Position numbers and translations under genes: made by a program. From UBA4720 sp038227135 (GTDB lineage Bacteria; Gemmatimonadota; Gemmatimonadetes; Gemmatimonadales; Gemmatimonadaceae): DNA of 64,000 bases. The DNA is taken from assembly GCA_038227135.1 (NCBI GenBank), contig JBBRQC010000013.1:1-64000 (forward strand), read 5' to 3'. The notes under the pieces are model-generated. The model did no database searches and had not been told where the DNA came from. It saw nothing but the letters and a program-made list of their open reading frames with translations. Of this stretch, positions 26,046 to 35,149 are shown in pieces. The first letter of the stretch is position 1, and the number at the start of each line of letters is the position of its first letter.

Positions 26046-27464
26046 ATGAAAAACTCAAATACCGCGGTCGGGACTCCTGGGACGATCCCGTCAGATCTGG
26101 AGGCCTTTTTCCGCAAGAACGACTCGCGGATCCACGACGAGCTGTTCGAGTTTCTTCGCATTCCGAGCGTGAGCGCGAAATCGGAACACAACGCTGACAC
26201 CAAACGCGCGGCCGAATGGGTGAAGAATTCACTCGACAAGATCGGGGTGCCGGCCAGGATCTATCCTACCGCTGGGCACCCGATCGTCGTTGGCGAGTGG
26301 AGGAAGGCTCCGGGAGCGCCCACTGTTCTCATCTACGGGCACTACGACGTGCAGCCGGCCGAGCCGCTCGATTTGTGGACGTCTCCGCCTTTCGAGCCGA
26401 CCGTGCGGAATGGAAACATCTTTGCGCGTGGATCAGTGGACGACAAAGGTCAGCTCTTCCTCCACATAAAGGCGCTCGAAGCCCACCTGGCGGTACGCAA
26501 GAAACTCCCGGTGAACGTCGTGGTGATCGCCGAAGGCGAGGAAGAGATCGGCAGCGACAACCTGGCGGCATTCGTCGAGGAGCAGAAGAGCCTCCTCAAG
26601 GCTGACGCCGTCGTGATCTCGGATTCGGCGATGTTCGCGCCGGGACTGCCATCGATCCTGTCGTCATTGCGCGGGCTCGGCTACTTCGAGATCAACGTCC
26701 AGGGACCGTCGAGCGATCTGCACTCGGGAAGCTACGGGGGCGCGATCGTGAATCCGGCGATGGCTCTAGCGCGGATTCTGGCGACGTTCCACGACGAAAG
26801 CGGTCGAATCGCGATCCCCGGCTTCTACGACAAGGTGCGCGACTGGGATCCGAAGGTTCGTGAGCAGATGCGTTCGCTCCCCTACGACGAGAAGACGCTC
26901 ATGGAAGAGACTGGCGTCGACGCACTCGGCGGCGAAAAAGGATATACGACGCTCGAGAAGTTGTGGATTCGTCCGACGTGCGAGGTGAACGGGTTGCTGA
27001 GCGGCTACACAGGTGAGGGAGCCAAGACGGTTCTGCCCGCGAAGGCGATGGCGAAGGTCAGCTGCCGTCTGGTTCCAGATCAGGACCCTGCCGACATCGA
27101 GAAATTATTGAAAGCCCACGTGGCGAAGGTTGCGCCGAAGGGTGTGAAGGCGCGCGTCGATGCGCTGCACGGCGGCCGTCCGTGGCGGGCCGAGCTCAAT
27201 GGACCGATCTTCGACGCCGCGCGGAGAGCGCTGCGCGCTGCATTCGGGAAGGAGCCCGTGATCACTGGCGAAGGCGGATCGATCCCCGTCGTCGGAGATT
27301 TCGAGAAGATACTAGGGGTGCCAGTGCTTCTGGTCGGCTTCGGTCTTCCGGGCGAGAACGCGCACGCGCCGGACGAATGGATGAGCGACGAGAACTTCAG
27401 ACTCGGAATGCGCGCAATGGCGACGCTGTGGGACGAATACGGCGGGAAGCTACAGGTCCAGTAG
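26046..27464 (+). CDS. M20-family dipeptidase
   Basis: The 472-residue protein has M20 metallopeptidase motifs: YGHYDVQPAEP (zinc His), GSVDDKGQ (bridging Asp), EGEEEIGSDN (catalytic Glu and ligand Glu), ISDSAMF (Asp) and a closing ENAHAPDEW (His). This set and length match CNDP/PepV-like dipeptidases. No signal peptide is present, so it is cytoplasmic. The start is uncertain. I chose ATG 26046; ATG 25980 would overlap crcB and add 22 residues of unrelated sequence. It converges with and overlaps the SRAP gene by 15 bases. Confidence 0.9.
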   Translation: MKNSNTAVGTPGTIPSDLEAFFRKNDSRIHDELFEFLRIPSVSAKSEHNADTKRAAEWVKNSLDKIGVPARIYPTAGHPIVVGEWRKAPGAPTVLIYGHYDVQPAEPLDLWTSPPFEPTVRNGNIFARGSVDDKGQLFLHIKALEAHLAVRKKLPVNVVVIAEGEEEIGSDNLAAFVEEQKSLLKADAVVISDSAMFAPGLPSILSSLRGLGYFEINVQGPSSDLHSGSYGGAIVNPAMALARILATFHDESGRIAIPGFYDKVRDWDPKVREQMRSLPYDEKTLMEETGVDALGGEKGYTTLEKLWIRPTCEVNGLLSGYTGEGAKTVLPAKAMAKVSCRLVPDQDPADIEKLLKAHVAKVAPKGVKARVDALHGGRPWRAELNGPIFDAARRALRAAFGKEPVITGEGGSIPVVGDFEKILGVPVLLVGFGLPGENAHAPDEWMSDENFRLGMRAMATLWDEYGGKLQVQ

Positions 27465-28196
27465 CAACTCGGCGTCCGCCTCCGGGTTCGGATACTCAGT
27501 CTGCTCGAGAACCTCGGGCGAGTCGTTGCGCGCGTTGTTGACGAGCTTTGAGATTGGAAAGAATTCGAGCTCGCCCTCCTTGCGGGACGCGGAGGTCTTG
27601 AGGAGATCGAGCTGGCCGCGTTTCCGCTGCGGATCGAGCCACTGTTCGTGGGATTCCGGCGCAAGGAGCACCGCCATCCGGTCGTGAAACCGGGTGTACC
27701 AGTCGTCGGCGTCCTTGACGATGACCGTGCACGACCACAGCTCTTCGCCGCTAGCGCTATCCATCCAGCGACTCCATAGGCCTGCCATCGCGAATGGAAT
27801 CCGATCCCTGTGTCGAATGAGGTGCGGAATTTTGCGTCGCCTCTCTCCGACCCATTCGATGATGCCATCCACCACGACCAGGCAGCGCTGGCTGCGCCAC
27901 GACTGCTGAAAGGTCGGCGCCGAGTCGACTGTCTCGATTCTCGCGTTGAAGGTCGAGTACTGGGAATCGAACGCCACGACTTTGTCCCTGCTCTCCAGCT
28001 TAGACGGGATGAGGTTCCAGTGCATCGTCCGGAGGACCTTTTCGCGAAGGAACGGATCGTAGTAGACCGCCGGGATATCCTCGTGCGGATTCAGGTTGTA
28101 ACGCGGCTTCCAGTCGCTCGGCACGAACTTCCGGGTAAAGCCGTAGACTTTTTCCGTTATTCCGTCGGGATTGATCACCGTCGCGCGGCCGCACAT
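27450..28196 (-). CDS. SRAP-domain abasic-site protein (YedK/HMCES)
   Basis: ATG 28196 gives a 248-residue protein starting MCGRATV, which puts the catalytic Cys at position 2 after Met removal. The other SRAP residues are present: the Asn in STFNARIET, the Glu in VDGIIEW and the His in RFHDRMAVLL. SRAP proteins form a covalent thiazolidine crosslink with abasic sites in single-stranded DNA and so protect replication forks. The frame remains open to 28355, but that extension is encoded by a repeat region and would bury Cys2, so it is rejected. Confidence 0.93.
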   Translation of the reverse strand: MCGRATVINPDGITEKVYGFTRKFVPSDWKPRYNLNPHEDIPAVYYDPFLREKVLRTMHWNLIPSKLESRDKVVAFDSQYSTFNARIETVDSAPTFQQSWRSQRCLVVVDGIIEWVGERRRKIPHLIRHRDRIPFAMAGLWSRWMDSASGEELWSCTVIVKDADDWYTRFHDRMAVLLAPESHEQWLDPQRKRGQLDLLKTSASRKEGELEFFPISKLVNNARNDSPEVLEQTEYPNPEADAELLLDL

Positions 28197-28220
28197 AGGC
28201 CAACGGTACAATTCTGGTGA

Positions 28221-28335
28221 GCTAGAAGCAACTGAACGGCCTGGCATCTCCGTAAGTCGGGATGGCATGCACCCGTTCGGTTGCTCTTGATCCCGGGTCA
28301 ACCAGGATGCTGGCACTCGCACCCGTTCAGTTGCA
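28221..28335. repeat. Cluster of dispersed 17-20 bp repeat, three copies
   Basis: The 146-base gap before tamB's end holds three copies of a core GCACCCGTTCAGTTGCA: one exact at 28319-28335, one with two changes at 28269-28285, and a partial inverted copy at 28227-28241. Related copies occur near 58.5-58.7 kb, one exact on the opposite strand and one differing in one base of 20. The family looks like a small interspersed element of unknown kind. Confidence 0.7.
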
Positions 28336-28342
28336 GGTACGC

Positions 28343-31300
28343 CTAGAAGCGCCACTCCCTAATAAGAAACGCCCCGAACGCGCTGGTCGTCGCGATGTTC
28401 TGGTCTCTCGAGAGAGTCGGCTCTCGAAGGATGTAGCGGGTATCCACCCCGGTCTCGAGACGATAGCCTCGCAGGCCTCCGAATCGGTGCACCACCTGCA
28501 CGCCCGGGCGGACCAGCGCCTTAGGATCGAGCGGTGATTTCACCGCGACGAAAGTGTGCGACTTGACGTACTTCCCGAACTCGAACTGCGTCGCGCGAAG
28601 GAAGTTGCCGACATCGGTCTGCACGTCTGCCGGGGTGATCGTGAACACGTCCGCGCCAAGCGAGCGGGCCGCGCTGCCGGCGATCTGGTCGGCAGCGACA
28701 CCAAGTGCCACACCCGCGAGCTGGCGGCTCGCCAGCGCGGCGCCAGCGCCCACCAGATTGGTTCCACCACCGCCGTTGGTGAGTCCGGTGCCCTCGAGCT
28801 GGATGAGCGAGCTCGATGACTGACCGAACGCGAGATAACTGAGCAGGTCGCTCTGCGGGATTGGCGGCTGCGCATCGCTCGTGAGCGAGATGTTCGGATT
28901 TCTCAGCGTCCCTCCGACAGCGATCTGAATGTTGATCGCCTCGCGGCTCGGCTGCCTCACTTCGTAGCCACCCGTCGCCTGCAGAATCGGATTCAGCTCC
29001 GTCGAGTTGATGAAGGTCGCCGACCCGCGCTTGATCGTGAACCTGCGCGTCATGAACACGTACTCTCCGCGCTCGGTCAGGATTACGCCGTCGAGGACCA
29101 GCGTCTCCTTGGCGCGATTGACGTGCACGCCGAGGGCTTCATCGCTGTAGATCTCGATGTTGGCCTCGCGGGAGCGGACGAAGACGTCATGATCGATGCG
29201 CAGATTCACATCCATTAAAAGGTTCGCGAGCAGCGGCGACTGGCTGGGAAAGAGCTCCTTGCTCGACATCACCGCCGTGTCCAGGACGTTGAAGAGCGCC
29301 GGATCGCCCGCTCCAACGAGATTCTTGTTGTCCGACGGAGGGATGTAGATCACGCCCTGCCGGATGCGCACGTCGCCGGTCACGTGGGCGCCCTTGAACG
29401 GGCCGACCATCGCCAGGTTGGCTCCCACGACCAGCTGGCCACGATCGTTGTTGAGCACCTGCGCGCCCGACGTGAACAGCTTGAGATCGAAGCTCGGTGC
29501 GGTCAGCGGTCTCAGTCCGATTCCGCCGGTGAGAAGGATGCGCCCCTTGTTGTTGGCGGCGATCGAGTCGATGACGATTGTATCGCCCAACATCCGGATC
29601 GACGCTTCGATCTGATTGAGATTGATGCCAGCCAGAACCGCGCGCGCCCGGCCCTCGTGCATCTGGAACTGACCCGTGAGCTGAGGCTTGTTGATACTGC
29701 CAGCCAGCTTGAACGAGCCGCTCGCCCGGCCGTGCACGTTGGAGAAGTAGTCGCTGAGCTGCGGCATCATGTCCAGCGGCAGGCTGTCGGCGGTGATGTT
29801 GAGAGCAATCTGTCTGTCGGCAGGAAACCGTGAACCCGTCACGCCGGACAGCGCGAGATTGATTGGAACCGTGCCTTCTGCTACGAGGAATGGCGGTTGC
29901 CCCGCGCGCATTGCTTCTGCACGTCCCGTGAGCGTCTGATTGGCGTACTGCAGGTTGCCGTGCAGCTCGGGCAGCGCGGTGCCGTTGTACAACAGGCTGG
30001 TGCCGCCGAACGCTCCCTTGAACGAAGGATTATCGAGAGTCCCGGTTCCATGCACATTGAACGAGATGAGTCCTTTTGCGTTGATGCTGCTCTGCAGCAG
30101 CGCGGTGACGTCGCCGATGTTCAGGTTGTCGACCGCGATGTCCAGATTGGCGCTACCCTGCTTCGGCAGCTGGCCATTGACGAAGATTCGGCCGGTTGCT
30201 CCATTCCGCAGCTCGAGGCTGTCGACATCTATGCCTGCTTGTCCCCAGTGAACCGCCGCGGCATGAGTGCTTGCCCACACACTGCTGGTGTCGAACTGCA
30301 TCCTCAGGGTATTGAGATGAAGCTCGTTTCTGATCTTGTTGAGGGTGAACGCGGCTTCGGCGGTGTACTTCTGTGAATTCTCCTCGCTGACCAGTATCTG
30401 AAGCGTTCCGTTCGGCTTCTGATAGGTGAGCTTTGCCGCGACAGTGTCGAGGCTGAATCCTGCCGCGTTCAGCTCTATCGCCTTCGCGTTCACCCTCACC
30501 TGTGACTGTGGAGTTCGTGCATTGATCCAGTCGTAGTCGGCGACGAACGAGCCGATCGTGTTTCCGCGCGCGACGATGTTGGAGCCCGAAGCAGTCCCCT
30601 TGAGACTGAAAGTCCTGATGTTGCCCGTCGCTACGCCGTCCGCCTGCGCAGAGCCGGAGAGCTCGTTCTTGCGCACAGTCTTCGGAGTGTCGACGGCAAA
30701 CGTCGGAAGCTTTCTCCCCGTCACCGCGCGCTCGACTTCGGTGGCGCGCGCAACTCTCGCCGAATCGGCTTTCGCGCGCGCGATGCGGCTGGACAAAATC
30801 CCTGGTCGTGGATTCACCACGCCGGTATCTCTGGAGATCAGGCCCGCGATGCGCGAAAGCGAATCGATCGCGACGTGATAGCTGAGGGTGCCGGTGCTTC
30901 CGGGCGCGAGCCCGAAAGTGCCCTTCGCTTCCACGATTCCCTGTGGCAGCTCCACCGCCAGCGTATCGATGCGCGCCATGCCATTGGCGGCTGCCAGCTT
31001 CACATTCGCACGATCTACCGACAACGTGTCGACGGTCGAGGAGCTTACGCTCGCGGTCAGCTGCGCCTGCATTGTCGCGGGGTCGAATCCGCGTCCGCGC
31101 GCTGATCCCACCGAGTTCAGCGATGTCGTCGGCGCTCTCGCGACTACGGCGTTGGCGTTGAAGAGGCGTGTAACGAAGTCGAGGTTGTAGCCAGTGGTCT
31201 TGCTGGCGATATCCATCGTGCCCCGCAGGTCGAGAAAGCCACCGTCGGGGAACGTGAGCTGAGTGTTGATCGCAAGATCGTTGATCGGACCTTTGAGCTT

Positions 31301-32911
31301 CATCGGACCGCTAGCGCTACCTCTCAGGCCCACGGTCGGCATGAATCGGCCAAGCGTTACGAGCGAGAGCGGGTGCATGCGAGCGTCGACGTCGTACCAG
31401 GGAAGGCCTTTCACTCGCATGGCAGCGCGGCCCGCCGCCCGTGAGATCGAGCCACGCTCGACGTGCGTCACGTCACCCTGAGCGGTCATGATGCCCGCGG
31501 TGGTGCCGTTGAGCGTCACGAGTCCGGTCAGCGTGCCGCCGATCTTGATCGATGGCGCGATCGCTTTGGCGAGCCCCATCTGCAACGGTGCCATTCGCAC
31601 GCGAAGATCACGGGCATTGAAGATTCCGAGGGCCAGACCCATCAAGCCCTTTCCTATCAGCCGGCTGCGGCCCGAGAGCCTGTCGTCAACCGTGACATCG
31701 CCGTCGATCTGAAGCGAGTGCTCTCCTCCGTCGAACTTCGCCTGTCCCGTGAGAACGAGAGGCCGCGGGAACTTCATTGCCGGGAAGAGCTGTGTCAGTA
31801 GCTGAGTGTCGAGGTTGTTGAAGTGAAGATCAGAATTCTTGTAGGCGAGTGTATCAGTAACAGCCACTTCGATCTGACCCGTGACGTGTGACTTGACGAG
31901 GGTGACGTCCATGTTTCTGGCGAGGTACACGCTCTTCTTTCCGGTCCAATCGAGGCCGAAGTCCAGCTTGCCGGATCCTTGCTCCGGGAGCTGGATCATC
32001 GCCCAGCGGAGGTCGGCTGGATTTACCGGATCGCCGTGCAGGCGCAGATGCAGGTCGCCGTTGCCGAAGTAATAGCGACCATCACCGGAGACGCGTGTTT
32101 CCGGGAACGCGGCACGTGCGCCTTTCCACCACACTGAATCTCCGGTGAACTCGAACGTTCCGGTGAGTCCCCGTACGTCGGCGACGGGTGGTCGAAACGG
32201 CTCGGCGATCATCTTCAGCGCGGAGACGTCGATCAGGCGGGTCTTGTAAGCAGGATCCTCGAGCCGTACCAGCGGAAATAATCCATTGATCTTGTGAAAG
32301 CTCGAAACCTTCTGATATCCCCTGGGGCCCCTGACCAGTGCCAGCCTTCCCGACGGTCCGAATGCGCGGCGCACCGCGTCATTCTGCTCGGCCGGCGTCA
32401 GGGTCGGATCCGGATTCCAGGGTGAGCGAACCGTGACATCGCCGTCGAGCATCGTGACATCGCTGAAGCGGATCCACGTTCCCCAGCCGGTCTTCTTCGG
32501 ACCCGATGGTGTCGTCGTGTCGCGCGGAAAAATCCTGTCGTAGTTCCACTTTCCCCCGGGCTGCTCGTCGAGCACTATTACCGGCTTGACGAGACGAACC
32601 TCGGAAAATTCGATCTTCCTTCCGCGCAGAGTTCCCAGGCTGTACTTGGCCCAGATCTCGTCGGCTTTCAGGAATGGCGCGCGAGAGCTGTCGGTGATCA
32701 CGACATCGTGAAGTGTGAATCCGCTCAGAAGATTTCCGCTCATGCTGCCGATGTGCACGATGCCGTGACTGTTCCTCTGCACGATTCCGAGGACGTACCG
32801 GCGCACGCGCTCGCGTCCCCAGTTGCTGTTGGTGACGAGAAGCGTTGCCGCGACCAGCAGCAGTGCCACCACCGCGATTGCTGCGAGGAGGCGCGCCACC
32901 CACCTACGCAT
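28343..32911 (-). CDS. tamB: TamB-like translocation and assembly protein
   Basis: The 1522-residue protein has an N-terminal membrane anchor (residues 7-27) and a very long beta-rich body with AsmA-like repeats, ending in the TamB (DUF490) domain. The last 400 residues contain ADQIAGSAARSLGADVF and a terminal beta stretch closing IREWRF. TamB spans the periplasm as a hydrophobic groove and works with TamA/BamA in outer-membrane protein insertion or lipid transport. It starts one base inside the stop of the Omp85 gene (TAATG), so the two are coupled. Confidence 0.9.
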   Translation of the reverse strand: MRRWVARLLAAIAVVALLLVAATLLVTNSNWGRERVRRYVLGIVQRNSHGIVHIGSMSGNLLSGFTLHDVVITDSSRAPFLKADEIWAKYSLGTLRGRKIEFSEVRLVKPVIVLDEQPGGKWNYDRIFPRDTTTPSGPKKTGWGTWIRFSDVTMLDGDVTVRSPWNPDPTLTPAEQNDAVRRAFGPSGRLALVRGPRGYQKVSSFHKINGLFPLVRLEDPAYKTRLIDVSALKMIAEPFRPPVADVRGLTGTFEFTGDSVWWKGARAAFPETRVSGDGRYYFGNGDLHLRLHGDPVNPADLRWAMIQLPEQGSGKLDFGLDWTGKKSVYLARNMDVTLVKSHVTGQIEVAVTDTLAYKNSDLHFNNLDTQLLTQLFPAMKFPRPLVLTGQAKFDGGEHSLQIDGDVTVDDRLSGRSRLIGKGLMGLALGIFNARDLRVRMAPLQMGLAKAIAPSIKIGGTLTGLVTLNGTTAGIMTAQGDVTHVERGSISRAAGRAAMRVKGLPWYDVDARMHPLSLVTLGRFMPTVGLRGSASGPMKLKGPINDLAINTQLTFPDGGFLDLRGTMDIASKTTGYNLDFVTRLFNANAVVARAPTTSLNSVGSARGRGFDPATMQAQLTASVSSSTVDTLSVDRANVKLAAANGMARIDTLAVELPQGIVEAKGTFGLAPGSTGTLSYHVAIDSLSRIAGLISRDTGVVNPRPGILSSRIARAKADSARVARATEVERAVTGRKLPTFAVDTPKTVRKNELSGSAQADGVATGNIRTFSLKGTASGSNIVARGNTIGSFVADYDWINARTPQSQVRVNAKAIELNAAGFSLDTVAAKLTYQKPNGTLQILVSEENSQKYTAEAAFTLNKIRNELHLNTLRMQFDTSSVWASTHAAAVHWGQAGIDVDSLELRNGATGRIFVNGQLPKQGSANLDIAVDNLNIGDVTALLQSSINAKGLISFNVHGTGTLDNPSFKGAFGGTSLLYNGTALPELHGNLQYANQTLTGRAEAMRAGQPPFLVAEGTVPINLALSGVTGSRFPADRQIALNITADSLPLDMMPQLSDYFSNVHGRASGSFKLAGSINKPQLTGQFQMHEGRARAVLAGINLNQIEASIRMLGDTIVIDSIAANNKGRILLTGGIGLRPLTAPSFDLKLFTSGAQVLNNDRGQLVVGANLAMVGPFKGAHVTGDVRIRQGVIYIPPSDNKNLVGAGDPALFNVLDTAVMSSKELFPSQSPLLANLLMDVNLRIDHDVFVRSREANIEIYSDEALGVHVNRAKETLVLDGVILTERGEYVFMTRRFTIKRGSATFINSTELNPILQATGGYEVRQPSREAINIQIAVGGTLRNPNISLTSDAQPPIPQSDLLSYLAFGQSSSSLIQLEGTGLTNGGGGTNLVGAGAALASRQLAGVALGVAADQIAGSAARSLGADVFTITPADVQTDVGNFLRATQFEFGKYVKSHTFVAVKSPLDPKALVRPGVQVVHRFGGLRGYRLETGVDTRYILREPTLSRDQNIATTSAFGAFLIREWRF

Positions 32912-35136
32912 TAGAAAGCTTCGCCGATGGAGAGGTGAAGGACCATCCTGCCGAGGATGCCGTGCCCGTTGGTGGGAGAGTAGAGGCGGCGCTGTTGTAG
33001 GGTGACGAGCGTCTTCTGGCCATTTACGGTGTTCTCGGTTACAACCGGCAGGGACTCAGTTCTCCCGGGATTGAACCCTATATCGGCACGAATGGGGCCT
33101 ACAGGGGAGCGGTATCGGAACCCGAACCCCGGGGTTACCGCCGTCGCCTTCTTGGCCAGGGCGGGATTGGTCCTCTGGCTTACCATTCCCGCGTCGACGA
33201 AGACAGCGCCAACGAGCTGCTGCCACACCGGGAAGCGGGCCTCCACGCTGCCCTCGACCACGAAGTTGCCGCCCAGCGGCCGCGGCTCGAAATCACGATC
33301 CTTGAGGTTGCCAGCATTGGGATCGCAGGCGGTGACGTCGGTTCCCGACGTACATGCCACGTTCAACGTGTCGTGCGATTGAAGGGCCGCTATCGGGATA
33401 GTGAGCACGCGCGGTCCGAGCTGATTCTCGCCGAACCCGCGCACCGAGTGCGAGCCGCCGGCGTAAAACCTTTTTCTGGGGTGCAGGACGCCGCCACCGA
33501 TCGAGGTGGAAACGCCAACCGCCTGGGCGGTGCTCCCGAGCGAATTCACCCAGCCAATTCGTGCGTGCGCGCCGATCGAGCCGCGCTTTCTCACCGGCAT
33601 GAATGCAGCGCCGTCGATCGTCGCCCGGTTGTAGCGGAAGTCAGAGAGAGTAAACGAGGAAGCGTGTTCAACGCTTCCGTTGGCGCGGAATCCCGTCGTC
33701 GGCGAGAACGGGTCGTTGGTGCGATCGATCGTCGACGTGATCGCGAACGGAGACAGCTTCTGGTTTCCGCGCAGTGCGTCGAGCGTCGGCAGGTCGCACA
33801 CTCCGTAGTTGATGCAGAAATAAACGTCGCCCGCATCTACCTTGCTGATCTCGAACCGATAGTTGGCGCTCGTCGGCGCGCGCTCCGCGAATTCCCGCGT
33901 GAACGTGAGACTCGTCCCGTAACCGCGGTCGATGTAAATCCCGGGAGCGCTCCGACGGTGGGAGAACACGCTCAGCGCAAGCTCGTTGTGCGGCGAGCCA
34001 AACCAGGGCTCTCTCAGATCGATGCTCGCGTTATAGGTGGGAGCGAAGTACCGCCCGAGACTGCTGGTCTGAGGCACCGAGGCGTTGTGAAAAATGCCGC
34101 GTCCGTTGAGCGAGCTGGCGAGCAGGTTTCCAATCACGCCCTGAATGGCCAGCCTGCGGGCGGCGCCCAGAAAGTTGTAATGGGTGTAGCGGCCTTCGAC
34201 CTGGAAAAAGTCGATGGTGTTGAATCCGGCGCTCAGACGCGCTTCGCGCGGCGGCGCTTCCTGCACGGTGACGACGACCACCTTCGCCGAATCCGGCGTC
34301 GCGATGTCGATGGGCGGCCTCGGCTCGATGGCCGCTCGGCGGAAGAGATTCGACTCGTACAACGCTCTCTGGCTGCGCAGGATCTCCGAGCGCTTGAAGA
34401 TGTCGCCGACGTGGAAGGTGAGGGACTTCCTGATCGTGCGTGAGTTCACGCCTTCGTTGCCGGTGATGACGATGTCCTCAACCGTCGTCTTGTACTTCGG
34501 ATTGAGAGTGAAGCTCACTTCGGCGGTGTGCGCGGCGCTGTCGACGACAATCGCCGTATCCACTTCGGCGTCGGCGTATCCCTTGTCGAACAGGCTTCCC
34601 TGCAGGAAGTAGCGGGAGGAATCCACCCTGATCAGATTGAGCGGCCCGCCCTTCGCGATTGACAGCCGCCTGTTGATCTCGCGTTGTGACAGCAGTGGTG
34701 AGGTCTGATTCACCACGACATTCGAGACCAGAATGGGCGGCCCTTCCTTGATGAAGAAAGTGACGCCCACCTTATTGGATCCACGCGCGACTACCGCGGT
34801 GTCGACCTCTGTCTCACGATAGCCTCGCTTCCAGTAGAAAATGCGGATGCGAAGGACGTCCCGCTCGAGCTCCTTGTGGTCGAGATATTTTTTCGTGTAG
34901 AAATATCTCGACTTGCTGATCAAGCAGAACGGCTTGAGGATGAAGCTGTTGCAGTACGACGCCGTGGTGTAGATGCTGGGAAGGAGATCCGCCGCCTTCA
35001 TCGCCTTCACGCCCTTGAGCGTGAGGTTCACTACCTCGGGATGACTGGGTCCCTTGAGTACCGATTCCTGGGAAGTGAGCGCTGCCGGAACGAGTAAGAG
35101 CGCGCCGGCGAGCAGTGAACAGACGTGCGTGCGCAT
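32911..35136 (-). CDS. BamA/TamA-type outer membrane assembly protein (Omp85)
   Basis: ATG 35136 gives a 741-residue protein with a Sec signal (MRTHVCSLLAGALLLVPAAL). About three POTRA domains lie in residues 30-330, the third with IVITGNEGVNSRTIRKSLTF, followed by a 16-strand barrel with the conserved loop-6 motif VRGF in GGSHSVRGFGENQLGP. It ends in Phe, as outer membrane barrels do. Three POTRA domains and coupling to tamB favour TamA over BamA, which usually has five. It starts 13 bases after rho. Confidence 0.9.
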   Translation of the reverse strand: MRTHVCSLLAGALLLVPAALTSQESVLKGPSHPEVVNLTLKGVKAMKAADLLPSIYTTASYCNSFILKPFCLISKSRYFYTKKYLDHKELERDVLRIRIFYWKRGYRETEVDTAVVARGSNKVGVTFFIKEGPPILVSNVVVNQTSPLLSQREINRRLSIAKGGPLNLIRVDSSRYFLQGSLFDKGYADAEVDTAIVVDSAAHTAEVSFTLNPKYKTTVEDIVITGNEGVNSRTIRKSLTFHVGDIFKRSEILRSQRALYESNLFRRAAIEPRPPIDIATPDSAKVVVVTVQEAPPREARLSAGFNTIDFFQVEGRYTHYNFLGAARRLAIQGVIGNLLASSLNGRGIFHNASVPQTSSLGRYFAPTYNASIDLREPWFGSPHNELALSVFSHRRSAPGIYIDRGYGTSLTFTREFAERAPTSANYRFEISKVDAGDVYFCINYGVCDLPTLDALRGNQKLSPFAITSTIDRTNDPFSPTTGFRANGSVEHASSFTLSDFRYNRATIDGAAFMPVRKRGSIGAHARIGWVNSLGSTAQAVGVSTSIGGGVLHPRKRFYAGGSHSVRGFGENQLGPRVLTIPIAALQSHDTLNVACTSGTDVTACDPNAGNLKDRDFEPRPLGGNFVVEGSVEARFPVWQQLVGAVFVDAGMVSQRTNPALAKKATAVTPGFGFRYRSPVGPIRADIGFNPGRTESLPVVTENTVNGQKTLVTLQQRRLYSPTNGHGILGRMVLHLSIGEAF

Positions 35137-35149
35137 GGAGCGAGACGGG

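Noticed and set aside
28197..28355. N-terminal extension of the SRAP protein
   Set aside because: SRAP chemistry needs Cys at position 2 after Met removal, which ATG 28196 gives. The extension is encoded by the repeat cluster.
33373..34443. Plus-strand open frame of 356 codons
   Set aside because: It is antisense to the Omp85 gene, which has POTRA domains, VRGF motif and terminal Phe. The plus-strand translation is Arg-rich without family signal.
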